Shown one piece after another: positions 8,812 to 17,426 of a stretch of 64,000 nucleotides of DNA. Below the pieces are notes generated by a model, which searched no databases, was not told the DNA's origin, and saw nothing but the letters and a program-made list of their open reading frames with translations. The position numbers were made by a program, and so were the translations under genes. The stretch is taken from contig NC_018011.1 of the NCBI RefSeq assembly GCF_000265365.1, forward strand, positions 186,001 through 250,000. Direction: 5' to 3'. The DNA is from Alistipes finegoldii DSM 17242 (GTDB lineage Bacteria > Bacteroidota > Bacteroidia > Bacteroidales > Rikenellaceae). The stretch's first letter is position 1. Each line of letters begins with the position of its first letter.

Positions 8812-10035
8812 ATGAAAAAACGCTTACTATCCGCACTGCTGTTCACCGCCGCACTGAGTCTCCCGGCGGCCGCGCAGACGCTCCCCGCACAACCCGCCCC
8901 GGAAGGCTCCGGCACACGACCGGCACCCCGAACAAGCGCCGCCGAGATCGACGACGCCAACGACGCCGCTTCGCCGGAAGAAGTCTCGAAGAAGATCACC
9001 CGGTTCGAGAAGATTCTCGCCGCGCTGCCCAAATTTTCGGGCTATGCACAGATCGGCTACACCTACCAGACCAACGTCGGGGGAACGGACGGCAAAAATT
9101 CGTCGTCGTTCAACGTCAAGCGCATGCGTCTGATCCTCACGGGCGACATCTCCCGTACGTTCGACTACAAGATGCAGTTCGAGGGCTTCTCCAGCTCGGC
9201 CGACCAGCAGGGCAAGGCGCTCATCACCGTGCAGGACATGTACCTGCGGGCCAAAATCCGCCCCCAGATACACATCTGGGCCGGCCAGTTCCCCGTTCCG
9301 CTGACCATCGAGAATTACGACATCTCGCCCGGCACGCTCGAAGTCCCCAACTTCTCGCACGCCATTCTCAAAATGGTCTGCCGCAACGCCGTGTCGGGCT
9401 ACAACACCTACGGACGCGACTGCGGCCTGCAAGCCACGGGCGCGTTCCTGCACCGCGACGGCTGGGACATGCTCACCTACAACCTCGCCCTCTTCAACGG
9501 CTCGCAGATGAACCGTTCGGACGACAACAAGTCGAAAGACATCGTGGCGCGCCTCACGTTCTTCCCTCTCAGGGAGCTGCGCATTTCAGGCTCGGTGAAC
9601 TGGGGCGAATACACCAACAACACGGTTTCGAAGGACTATATCCCCATGACGCGCTACGCCGCCGGCTTCTGGTACGACAGCGAACACATCCTCGTCCGGG
9701 CCGAATACGCGCACACCGGCTCCTCCGCGGCCTACACAGACAAGACGACGGGGGAAAAGACACGCGGCAAGGTCGACGAACAGATGTACTACCTCATCGC
9801 AGGCTACAAATTCAAGGGCAAATACATGCCCGTAATCCGCTACGACGTCTTCAACGGCAAACGCAACACCTACCTGCCCGGCTCGGTCGGCAAGCAGCAG
9901 GACTTTCTGGTGGGCTTCCTCTACATGCCCATTCCGCGGCTGAAGGCGCAGGCCGCATGGACGCTTTCGAAATACTCGGCGGCGGGAGCCAAGAACGGCA
10001 ACGGCTTCGAAGTGGCGCTGATCGGATTCTTCTGA
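8812..10035 (+). CDS. Outer-membrane porin, phosphate-selective OprO/OprP-like
   Basis: A 407-residue protein with signal peptide MKKRLLSALLFTAALSLP ending at AAAQT. A short Pro-rich and helical stretch (about 25-70) precedes a beta-barrel that starts FSGYAQIGYTYQTN and includes FNVKRMRLILTGDISR and WAGQFPVPLT, typical of the OprO/P-like family. The chain ends in an aromatic residue (VALIGFF), as outer-membrane barrels do. Phosphate or another anion may pass through it, but the substrate cannot be read from sequence. The 269 bases upstream hold no clear promoter match. Confidence 0.85.
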   Translation: MKKRLLSALLFTAALSLPAAAQTLPAQPAPEGSGTRPAPRTSAAEIDDANDAASPEEVSKKITRFEKILAALPKFSGYAQIGYTYQTNVGGTDGKNSSSFNVKRMRLILTGDISRTFDYKMQFEGFSSSADQQGKALITVQDMYLRAKIRPQIHIWAGQFPVPLTIENYDISPGTLEVPNFSHAILKMVCRNAVSGYNTYGRDCGLQATGAFLHRDGWDMLTYNLALFNGSQMNRSDDNKSKDIVARLTFFPLRELRISGSVNWGEYTNNTVSKDYIPMTRYAAGFWYDSEHILVRAEYAHTGSSAAYTDKTTGEKTRGKVDEQMYYLIAGYKFKGKYMPVIRYDVFNGKRNTYLPGSVGKQQDFLVGFLYMPIPRLKAQAAWTLSKYSAAGAKNGNGFEVALIGFF

Positions 10036-10204
10036 CGCCCGGCCCGATTGTCCCCGCAGTTGCCGGGACAACATCGCCGCACGCTCCGGCCCGCACGCCC
10101 GGCCGCCGGGGAACATTTCCGCGGCCGTTCGGAACCTTTTTGCCGCCGCTGCGGACAATTTCCGGACTTCGCCCCCTTTCCGGAGAGAATTATGGCCCCG
10201 CGGT

Positions 10205-10235
10205 TTGGAGTTTTTACCTACTTTATATACCTTTG
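10205..10235 (+). promoter_or_regulatory. Promoter for lptB
   Basis: TTG at 10205-10207 and TACCTTTG at 10228-10235 fit the Bacteroidetes consensus (20-base spacer). A leader of about 95 bases follows before the lptB ATG. The rest of the 300-base gap after the porin is GC-rich and shows no gene. Confidence 0.6.
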
Positions 10236-10335
10236 TTGCGACGGCCCCGGCCCGCAGCCTTCCCGTTCCGGCTCATCCGCCCGAATACGAAACCGCTTCG
10301 GGATGAAGGGGCTGCAAACTTAACCATGCAGCAAC

Positions 10336-11124
10336 ATGCGCCTATACACAAGCGAACTTGTCAAGAAATATAAAGCCCGTACGGTCGTCGATCACGTCTC
10401 GATCGACGTCAATCAGGGCGAGATCGTCGGACTGCTCGGCCCCAACGGAGCGGGCAAGACCACGACCTTCTATATGATCGTGGGACTCATCAAGCCCAAC
10501 GAAGGACGCATTTTTCTGGAAAACGACGAGGGACAGGTCGCCGAGCTGACCAACGAACCGGTCTACAAGCGCGCGCAGATGGGCGTGGGCTATCTGGCGC
10601 AGGAAGCGTCGGTTTTCCGCCGCCTGTCGGTCGAGGACAACCTCCGCGCCGTGCTCGAAATGACCGAATATTCGAAGGAGTATCAGGCCGAGCGCGTCGA
10701 ATCGCTGATCGAGGAGTTCCGCCTGCAGAAGGTCCGCAAGAGCCTCGGCATCCAGCTTTCGGGCGGTGAACGCCGCCGCACGGAGATCGCGCGCGCCGTG
10801 GCCATCAACCCGGCGTTCATCCTGCTCGACGAACCCTTCGCGGGCGTGGACCCGATCGCCGTGGAGGACATCCAGTCGATCGTGGCGACGCTCAAGCACA
10901 AGAACATCGGCGTGATCATCACCGACCACAACGTCGACGAGACGCTGGCCATCACCGACCGCACCTACCTGCTCTACGAAGGCAAGATACTCAAAACCGG
11001 CACCGCCGAGGAGCTGGCTGCCGACCCGATGGTCCGCAAGGTCTATCTGGGCCAGCACTTCGAGCTGAAAAAGAGCCACCAGCTGACGCAGGAGATGAAA
11101 AACCGCAAAACTCCGCAGGAATAA
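10336..11124 (+). CDS. lptB: LPS export ABC transporter ATPase LptB
   Basis: A 262-residue ABC ATPase that powers lipopolysaccharide extraction from the inner membrane with LptF/LptG. Walker A is GPNGAGKTTTF, the Q-loop is YLAQEASVFRRLSVEDN (a block typical of LptB), the signature is LSGGERRRTEIARA, and Walker B is FILLDEPFAGVDP, followed by the H-loop TDHNVDETL. A C-terminal extension past residue 240 is basic. It is preceded by its own promoter and followed by aroA, with no partner genes nearby. Confidence 0.93.
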   Translation: MRLYTSELVKKYKARTVVDHVSIDVNQGEIVGLLGPNGAGKTTTFYMIVGLIKPNEGRIFLENDEGQVAELTNEPVYKRAQMGVGYLAQEASVFRRLSVEDNLRAVLEMTEYSKEYQAERVESLIEEFRLQKVRKSLGIQLSGGERRRTEIARAVAINPAFILLDEPFAGVDPIAVEDIQSIVATLKHKNIGVIITDHNVDETLAITDRTYLLYEGKILKTGTAEELAADPMVRKVYLGQHFELKKSHQLTQEMKNRKTPQE

Positions 11125-11195
11125 CGGCCGAAACACGAAATCAGGGATGCGGCGCTTTTGCACCGGCATCCCCGCTCAATCATATATCACCCATA

Positions 11196-12440
11196 ATGGA
11201 TAAGACGGTTCCATCGGGCCGCGTCAAAGGCACGCTGACGCCGCCCTGCTCGAAAAGCTACGCACAGCGCGCCTTGGCGGCATCGCTTCTCTGCGAAGAG
11301 ACCTCCGTGCTGCGCAACATCGAGTTCTGCAGCGACACGCGCTCGGCGTTGCAGTGCATCGAGACGCTCGGCGCCCGCGTGACCCGGATCGGCGAAGAGA
11401 CGCTTTCGATCGAAGGCGGGCTGCGCCCGCAGGGGCACACGCTCCGCGTCGGCGAGTCGGGTCTTTCGACACGCCTATTCACCCCCATCGCTTCGCTCTG
11501 CGGCACGCCGATCACCATCGAAGGCGAGGGCACGCTGCTCCGCCGCCCGATGGAGATGATGACAGGACCGCTGCGCACGCTGGGCGTCCGGGTGCGCGAC
11601 AACGGCGGATTCCTGCCCTTCGAAGTCCGCGGACCGATCCGCGGCGGCGAGGTCGACGTGGACGGCTCGGTTTCGTCGCAGTTCATCACGGGACTCATGC
11701 TGGCGCTGCCGCTGGCCCGACACGACACCACGATCCATGTGCGGAGCGCGGTTTCGACCCCTTATCTGGACATGACCATAGACACCGCGGCCCGTTTCGG
11801 CGTGGAAATCTGCCATAACGATTACGAAGAGTTCTACATCGAAGGCGGCCAGCGTTACAGCCCGGCCTGCCTGAGCATCGAGGGCGACTGGAGCGCGGCG
11901 GCCATGCTGCTGGTGGCCGGCGCCGTCGCCGGAGAGGTTACAGTACGGAATATCTCGATGCTCTCGAAGCAGGCCGACACGGCCGTCTGCACGGCGCTGG
12001 TCCGGGCCGGCGCCGCCGTCATCAACGAAGCCGATTCGGTGACGGCGATCAGCCGCCCGCTGCACGGCTTCGAATTCGACGCCACCAACTGCCCCGACCT
12101 CTTCCCCGCCCTTGCGGCCCTCGCCGCGGCGGCCGACGGCGTCAGCACGATCCGCGGCACTTCGCGGCTGCTGCACAAGGAGAGCAACCGCGCCGAGGCG
12201 ATCCGCGAAGAATACGCCAAAGTAGGTATCGAAGTGGACATCTCGGAAGAGGCGGTCATGCGCATCCGCGGCGGCAAAATCCGCCCGGCGCGCGTTTCGA
12301 GCCACGACGACCACCGCATGGCCATGTCGATGGCGGTCTCGGCGCTGCGCTGCGACGGGCAGATAACGATCGAAAACGCCGAGTGCGTAGCCAAGAGCTA
12401 CCCCGGCTTCTTCGAAGACCTTGAAAAAATCAGAGTTTAA
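11196..12440 (+). CDS. aroA: 3-phosphoshikimate 1-carboxyvinyltransferase (EPSP synthase)
   Basis: A 414-residue enzyme joining shikimate-3-phosphate and phosphoenolpyruvate in aromatic amino acid synthesis. The N-terminal PPCSKSYAQRALAAS carries the substrate-binding Lys and Arg; GESGLSTRLFTPIA matches the family's conserved G-x-S-G-x-x-x-R block; DGSVSSQFITGLM and SHDDHRMAMSMAV are also diagnostic. It is the first gene of a tight block with aroC, which follows after four bases. Confidence 0.95.
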   Translation: MDKTVPSGRVKGTLTPPCSKSYAQRALAASLLCEETSVLRNIEFCSDTRSALQCIETLGARVTRIGEETLSIEGGLRPQGHTLRVGESGLSTRLFTPIASLCGTPITIEGEGTLLRRPMEMMTGPLRTLGVRVRDNGGFLPFEVRGPIRGGEVDVDGSVSSQFITGLMLALPLARHDTTIHVRSAVSTPYLDMTIDTAARFGVEICHNDYEEFYIEGGQRYSPACLSIEGDWSAAAMLLVAGAVAGEVTVRNISMLSKQADTAVCTALVRAGAAVINEADSVTAISRPLHGFEFDATNCPDLFPALAALAAAADGVSTIRGTSRLLHKESNRAEAIREEYAKVGIEVDISEEAVMRIRGGKIRPARVSSHDDHRMAMSMAVSALRCDGQITIENAECVAKSYPGFFEDLEKIRV

Positions 12441-12444
12441 AGCC

Positions 12445-13419
12445 ATGAACATTTTCGGTCATAACTTCAGGCTCGCCATCTGGGGCGAGTCGCACGGCCA
12501 GCAGATCGGCATCTCGATCGACGGCATTCCGGCAGGCGTTCCGCTTTCGGCGGAGGATTTCGAAACCGACCTCGCACGCCGGCGCAGCGGCGCGCGCGGC
12601 ACCACGCCGCGCCGCGAACCCGACATCCCGCAGATCGTGTCGGGACTCTACAACGGCATGACCACGGGCGCCCCGCTGACCATCGAGTTCGCCAACCGCG
12701 ACACCCACTCGCAGGACTACGCCAACGTGATGCGCCACTACCGGCCCTCGCACGCCGACATGGTGGCCTACCACAAATTCAACGGCTTCAACGACCCGCG
12801 CGGCGGCGGCCACTTCTCGGCCCGCCTGACCGTGGCGCTCACGGCCGCAGGCGTGGTCGCCAAGAAGATACTGCCGCCGGGCGTGACCTTCGACACCCGC
12901 GTCGCGGAGATCGGAGGCTGCACCGACCCGGAGGGTTTCGACGAGGTGCTGCGCGCCGCGGCCGCCGAGCAGGACTCCGTAGGCGGCATCATCGAATGCC
13001 GCGTGCAGGGCGTTCCGCTGGGGCTGGGACAGCCCTTCTTCGACTCGGCCGAAAGCATGATCGCCCACCTGCTCTTCTCGGTTCCCGCCGTCAAGGGCGT
13101 GGAATTCGGCAGCGGCTTCGCCGGGGCGCGCATGCGCGGCTCCGAGAACAACGACCCGTTCCTCGACGTCGAAGGCACGACAGCGACCAACAACGCGGGC
13201 GGCATCAACGGCGGACTGACCAACGGCAACGAACTCGTCGTCCGCGCCGCCGTCAAGCCCACGCCGAGCATCGGCCGCGAACAGATGACCTACAATCTGG
13301 CCACGAACAAGGTCGAGCCGCTGATGATCCGCGGCCGCCACGACGTCTGCGTCGCCCTGCGGGGCGCGGTGGTCGTCGAAGCCGCCGTAGCCATCGCGCT
13401 GGCCAACTTCATCCGCTAA
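12445..13419 (+). CDS. aroC: Chorismate synthase
   Basis: A 324-residue enzyme that converts EPSP to chorismate using reduced FMN. It starts MNIFGHNFRLAIWGESHG; the earlier in-frame ATG at 12421 lies inside aroA and is less likely. Family signatures GESHG, RRSGARGTTPR, FSARLT and GINGGLTNGNELVVRAAVKP are present, as is RHDVCVALRGAVVVEAAVA near the end. The stop overlaps the prmC start by one base. Confidence 0.95.
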   Translation: MNIFGHNFRLAIWGESHGQQIGISIDGIPAGVPLSAEDFETDLARRRSGARGTTPRREPDIPQIVSGLYNGMTTGAPLTIEFANRDTHSQDYANVMRHYRPSHADMVAYHKFNGFNDPRGGGHFSARLTVALTAAGVVAKKILPPGVTFDTRVAEIGGCTDPEGFDEVLRAAAAEQDSVGGIIECRVQGVPLGLGQPFFDSAESMIAHLLFSVPAVKGVEFGSGFAGARMRGSENNDPFLDVEGTTATNNAGGINGGLTNGNELVVRAAVKPTPSIGREQMTYNLATNKVEPLMIRGRHDVCVALRGAVVVEAAVAIALANFIR

Positions 13420-14261
13420 TGACCACGCGCCGCGACATACTCGGCCGTATTTCGGCACGCCTCGCGCCCCTCTACGGGGCGCGTGAAGCACGGAGCATCG
13501 CCCTCGTCGCCGTCTCGGAGCTGTCGGGGCTGAGCGCGTCGGCCCTGCTGACCGATCCCGGCGCGCCGCTCGAAATCGCGGAGCTGGACGACATCCTCAG
13601 CCAGCTGGCCGCAGGCCGTCCGGTGCAGTATGTCGTGGGGCGCACGGAGTTCTGCGGCCGCACGTTCGCCGTGCACGAAGGGGTGCTGATTCCCCGGCCC
13701 GAAACCGAAGAGCTGGCGGCATGGATCGCGCAGGCCGAAACCGAAGCCGCCACTCTGCTCGACGTGGGCACCGGAAGCGGCTGCATCGCGGCCACCCTCG
13801 CGCTGGCGCTGCCCGGCGCGCAGGTATATGCGGCGGACATCTCCGACACGGCGCTGGAAACCGCCGCCCGCAACTGCCGGGCGCTCGGCGCCGGGGTCAT
13901 CCTGCGCAAGGCCGACGCCCTGAGCGATCTGGCCGAAGTCTTTCCGGGACCGTTCGACGTCATCGTCTCCAACCCGCCCTACGTGCCGCAGAGCGACCTG
14001 CCCGCGATGCACGTCAATGTGCGGGAATACGAGCCGCACGAAGCGTTATTCGTCCCCGACGACGACCCGCTGCGCTTCTACCGCGCCATCGCCCGCGCCG
14101 GACGGCGGACGCTCCGCCCCGGCGGCAGGCTCTACTTCGAAATTTACGAACGCTTCGCCGACGCCATGCGCCGCATGCTCGGCGAAGAGGGATATACGGA
14201 CACCGAGGTCCGCGAAGACCTCAACGGCAAACCCCGCATGATATGCAGCCGCCTGAAGTAA
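13419..14261 (+). CDS. prmC: Release factor glutamine methyltransferase
   Basis: A 280-residue SAM-dependent enzyme that methylates the GGQ glutamine of RF1 and RF2. The N-terminal helical domain ends before the SAM motif LLDVGTGSGCIAATLAL; the catalytic NPPY motif is VSNPPYVPQSD. FIPRPETEEL-like substrate block appears as VLIPRPETEELAAW. The ATG at 13419 overlaps the aroC stop by one base, and its 3' end overlaps recX by 19 bases. Confidence 0.94.
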   Translation: MTTRRDILGRISARLAPLYGAREARSIALVAVSELSGLSASALLTDPGAPLEIAELDDILSQLAAGRPVQYVVGRTEFCGRTFAVHEGVLIPRPETEELAAWIAQAETEAATLLDVGTGSGCIAATLALALPGAQVYAADISDTALETAARNCRALGAGVILRKADALSDLAEVFPGPFDVIVSNPPYVPQSDLPAMHVNVREYEPHEALFVPDDDPLRFYRAIARAGRRTLRPGGRLYFEIYERFADAMRRMLGEEGYTDTEVREDLNGKPRMICSRLK

Positions 14262-14761
14262 AAACGACCGGGAAACGCGCCAAAACGCCCGAACAGGCCC
14301 TCGCCGCACTCATGCGGCTCTGTGCGCGCGCAGAAAAGTCGCAGGACGACGCCCGGCGGCTGATGCGCGGCTGGGGGCTTGCTGAGCGCGAGGGCGAGCA
14401 GGTGCTGGCGCGGCTCGTCCGCGACCGCTTCATCGACGACGGCCGTTACGCCGAAGCTTTCGTGCGCGACAAACTGCGGCTGAGCGGCTGGGGCGAATAC
14501 AAGATCCGCACGGCCCTGCAGCGCAAGCGTATCGACAGGGAGCTGATCGACGCGGCGCTGGCGCAGGCCGACCGTCAGGATATGGCCGGCCGGCTGCGGC
14601 AGCAGCTGGAACGCAAGATGCGGACGACCAGACATACGACACAATACGAACTCAAAACCAAACTGATACGTTACGGGCTTTCGCTGGGATACGACTACGA
14701 GACGGTGCTCGACAGCGCCGCCGCGCTCGTGACGGACACGGAGACATGCGACGAATTCTGA
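14243..14761 (+). CDS. recX: Regulatory protein RecX
   Basis: A 172-residue all-helical protein that restrains RecA filaments. Start chosen at MQPPEVKTTGKR because the family begins about 25 residues before the first helix repeat; upstream frame is prmC shadow. Conserved blocks are LARLVRDRFIDDGRYAEAF, RLSGWGEYKIRTALQRK and KLIRYGLSLGYDYETV. It overlaps prmC and also the next gene by 16 bases, giving a compact operon. Confidence 0.88.
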   Translation: MQPPEVKTTGKRAKTPEQALAALMRLCARAEKSQDDARRLMRGWGLAEREGEQVLARLVRDRFIDDGRYAEAFVRDKLRLSGWGEYKIRTALQRKRIDRELIDAALAQADRQDMAGRLRQQLERKMRTTRHTTQYELKTKLIRYGLSLGYDYETVLDSAAALVTDTETCDEF

Positions 14762-16473
14762 CATTACTGCTTTTCACGACGATCTGCTCCGGGGCGCAGG
14801 GCCAGCGGCTCAACCCCGGAGATTACATATATCCGATCCGCGGCGTCGCGGGGCTTTACTCGGCCAACTTCGGCGAAATGCGTCCCGGACACTTCCACGG
14901 CGGCATAGACATCAAGACCGACGGCGGCGAGGGCAAACCCCTCGTGGCCGTGGCCGACGGTTACGTCTCGCGCGTGAGCGTCAGCCCGTCGGGCTACGGA
15001 CGGGCGATATACCTCACGCTCGGCAACGGCACGACGGCCGTATACGGCCACCTGCAACGGTTCCGCGGCGACATCGAAAAACAGGTCCGCGAAGAACGCT
15101 GCCGCCGCCGCGCGAACAGCGTCGATCTCTGGTTCGGCCCCGGCGCATGGCCCGTCGCACAGGGCGACACGATCGGATTTTCGGGCAACAGCGGTTCGTC
15201 GATGGGGCCCCATCTGCATTTCGAACTGCGCGACACCCCGACCCAGCGGCTTTACAACGTCGTGCGCGAAGGCGTCGTCCGCCCCGACGACGACCTGCCG
15301 CCCCGCATCATGCGCATCCACTACATCGAGGTGGACAGCGTGCAGGGCGTTCCCGTCCACGGCAGTCCGGAGAGCTATGCCGTCGTCCGCGAAGCGGAAG
15401 GCCGCTACCGGCTGACGCGCGAAGAGCCCGTCGGCACGGGACGCAAAGGCTATTTCGTCCTCGAAGCCAGCGACCGCCGCAACGGGGTGCACAACACCTT
15501 CGGACTATGGAGGGCGAGCATGTCCGTGGACGGCGATCCCCGGTTCGAATACCGCATGGACGGCTTCACGCACGACCTTTCGCGCTGCTGCGACGCCGTG
15601 AGCCACTACCCCATGCAGCTCACCTCGCGCAACGAGGTGATCCGGCTGGCGCAGCTGGCCGAATCGCCCGACTGCTTCTATCCCGTCATGCGGGAGCGCG
15701 GCCTCGTCCGCACCGCCGAGGGCGAGAAACGGCGCATCCGCATCGAAGCCGAAGACGACTGCGGCAACCGCTCGCAGCTCGAATTCGACATTCTCGGCCG
15801 CACGGAAACGCTCCGCGCCGAAGCTGACAGCACGGCCGTCGTCCTGCGGCCCGAAAAGGCGGCTTTGGTCCGTGCGGGCCGCGATCTGACGGCCCGCATC
15901 CCCGCAGGAGCGGTCTACGAACCCATTTTCTGCCGCCCGGAACAGCGTCAAGCCCCCGCATCCGACTCCACGGCGGCGATCCTCTCGCCCGCCTACCGCA
16001 TCCTCGGCGCCGAAACGCCCCTGTGCCGCCCGATGACAGTCTCCGTACACGCCTTCGTGCCCGACGACATGCAATCCCGTACGGTTCTTGCGACCCGTAC
16101 GGCCAAAGGACGCATCGCCTGCATCGGCGGCAGATACGCCGACGGCGCCGTGACGGCGACGACCCGCACCACGGGCGACATCTTCGTCGCCGCCGACACC
16201 ATACCGCCGCGCATCCGGCCGCTCTTCAGCGAAGGGGCCGACCTCGGCGGCGCCCGCAGCATCCGCTTCCGCGTGAGCGACAATTTCTCAGGCATCGCCT
16301 CCTGCACGCTGCTCATCGACGGCCGCTGGGCGCCCTGCGACCGTTTCCCGATGCAGGGTACGCTCGTACATGCGTTCGACCGCCCCGCCGCAAAAAAACG
16401 CCGCAGCGTACAACTCTCGGTAACCGACGGATGCGGCAATACAGCCCGCTGGGAGGGAACATTTTGGCGGTAA
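14746..16473 (+). CDS. M23 family metallopeptidase, exported
   Basis: A 575-residue protein with signal peptide MRRILTLLLFTTICSG. An LytM/M23 domain lies at about residues 30-185: HFHGGIDIKTDGG gives the first His and Asp, and HLHFELRD the HxH pair, so the zinc site is complete. A roughly 390-residue C-terminal region follows with Ig-like character and no catalytic motif. It probably cuts peptide crosslinks in peptidoglycan or activates other hydrolases in the periplasm. It is the last gene of the aroA block. Confidence 0.88.
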   Translation: MRRILTLLLFTTICSGAQGQRLNPGDYIYPIRGVAGLYSANFGEMRPGHFHGGIDIKTDGGEGKPLVAVADGYVSRVSVSPSGYGRAIYLTLGNGTTAVYGHLQRFRGDIEKQVREERCRRRANSVDLWFGPGAWPVAQGDTIGFSGNSGSSMGPHLHFELRDTPTQRLYNVVREGVVRPDDDLPPRIMRIHYIEVDSVQGVPVHGSPESYAVVREAEGRYRLTREEPVGTGRKGYFVLEASDRRNGVHNTFGLWRASMSVDGDPRFEYRMDGFTHDLSRCCDAVSHYPMQLTSRNEVIRLAQLAESPDCFYPVMRERGLVRTAEGEKRRIRIEAEDDCGNRSQLEFDILGRTETLRAEADSTAVVLRPEKAALVRAGRDLTARIPAGAVYEPIFCRPEQRQAPASDSTAAILSPAYRILGAETPLCRPMTVSVHAFVPDDMQSRTVLATRTAKGRIACIGGRYADGAVTATTRTTGDIFVAADTIPPRIRPLFSEGADLGGARSIRFRVSDNFSGIASCTLLIDGRWAPCDRFPMQGTLVHAFDRPAAKKRRSVQLSVTDGCGNTARWEGTFWR

Positions 16474-16498
16474 ACTCTTAAATTCAGGAATTATTTTC

Positions 16499-16506
16499 TA
16501 TATTTG
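16499..16506 (+). promoter_or_regulatory. Promoter -7 box for the response regulator
   Basis: TATATTTG matches TAnnTTTG and lies 23 bases before the ATG at 16530. Confidence 0.5.
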
Positions 16507-16529
16507 CACACATCCCAACAACAAACACA

Positions 16530-16913
16530 ATGACAGACAACAATCCCGACGTACGGAAACCCTTGATTCTGATAGCGGAAGATGTCGAGAGCAACTACAA
16601 GTTTCTGGAAATAATACTCAAAAAAGAGTACGATCTGCTATGGGCCAAGAATGGCAGGGAGGCTGTCGATTTTGCCATGGAGCACAAGCCCGACGCAATA
16701 CTGATGGACATCAAAATGCCCGTCATGGACGGCATCGAGGCGCTGAAGGAGATTCGCCGCTACACGGCCGAACTGCCCGTGATCATGCAAACGGCCTATG
16801 CCTTCGACACCGACCGCCGCACTGCCGAGGAAGCCGGATGCAACGGATTCATCACCAAACCCGTCATGCCGCGCGAACTGAAAATGTATCTGGACAAATA
16901 CCTGAACAAATAA
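16530..16913 (+). CDS. Stand-alone response regulator receiver protein
   Basis: A 127-residue CheY-like receiver domain with no output domain. The acidic pocket is ILIAEDVESN, the phospho-acceptor Asp lies in ILMDIKMPVMDG, the conserved Thr in MQTAYAF and the Lys in FITKPVMP. Such single-domain regulators accept phosphate from a histidine kinase and act by protein contact. No kinase is adjacent. A strong terminator follows at 17009. Confidence 0.9.
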   Translation: MTDNNPDVRKPLILIAEDVESNYKFLEIILKKEYDLLWAKNGREAVDFAMEHKPDAILMDIKMPVMDGIEALKEIRRYTAELPVIMQTAYAFDTDRRTAEEAGCNGFITKPVMPRELKMYLDKYLNK

Positions 16914-17008
16914 CAGAGAAAGTCCGGGAACAGCCGTCGCAAATCCGCTTCACACCCACACCGTCTCCAGCGGCCGGCCCCGAAAACAGGCGCCCCGCAC
17001 TAGACTCA

Positions 17009-17041
17009 AAACAAGCCGGACAGACCGTCCGGCTTGTTTTT
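17009..17041 (+). terminator. Rho-independent terminator
   Basis: AACAAGCCGGAC and GTCCGGCTTGTT form a perfect stem with an AGACC-type loop and end in a T run. It closes the response regulator transcript. Confidence 0.85.
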
Positions 17042-17131
17042 ACAAGGCTCAGCGGCGCTTCCGCAGACGCCCGGTCCGGAATAAAACGCCGGCCGTCCGA
17101 TGCAGATAAAACAAGAAAACACGAAATAAAT

Positions 17132-17161
17132 TTGTAGATACTTCGGAATTTCGTACTTTTG
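17132..17161 (+). promoter_or_regulatory. Promoter of the interrupted tRNA-Arg
   Basis: TTG (17132-17134) and TACTTTTG (17154-17161) with 19 bases between them fit the consensus exactly. The tRNA fragment begins 18 bases later, so host transcription probably still enters the element here. Confidence 0.65.
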
Positions 17162-17178
17162 CACCCGAAAATCGACAT

Positions 17179-17213
17179 GGTCTCGTAGCTCAGTTGGATA
17201 GAGCAACAGCCTT
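17179..17213 (+). pseudogene. 5' half of tRNA-Arg(TCT); presumed attL of the ICE
   Basis: The first 35 bases are a perfect tRNA start: acceptor strand GGTCTCG, D arm GCTC...GAGC and anticodon region CAGCCTTCTAA with anticodon TCT. After the anticodon loop the sequence no longer pairs: the next bases (ACTAT) do not match the ACAGC stem strand and no T arm or 3' acceptor strand follows. The integrase gene starts 214 bases downstream. I infer that the element joined the chromosome inside the anticodon loop and that the 3' half lies at the unseen right end. Confidence 0.7.
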
Positions 17214-17426
17214 CTAAACTATGGGCTCCGGCCTTCATAGATTTACACCCGGGCAAGGGTTTATATCTCTATATTTACTTCACATTTAGCGTATTATAAG
17301 ATTCACAAAGTGTGCTTTTTGTATATAGCGCAGTCTTCTGATCTGGTGCGATTTCTTAAAAAGGGTCGAAAAATAGGCTATTATTTGCCCAAATGTTGTC
17401 CAAAAATGACTCAAAATTTTTAAGAG

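Noticed and set aside
17179..17252. Complete tRNA at the attL site
   Set aside because: The anticodon stem fails and no T arm or 3' acceptor strand follows the first 35 bases.
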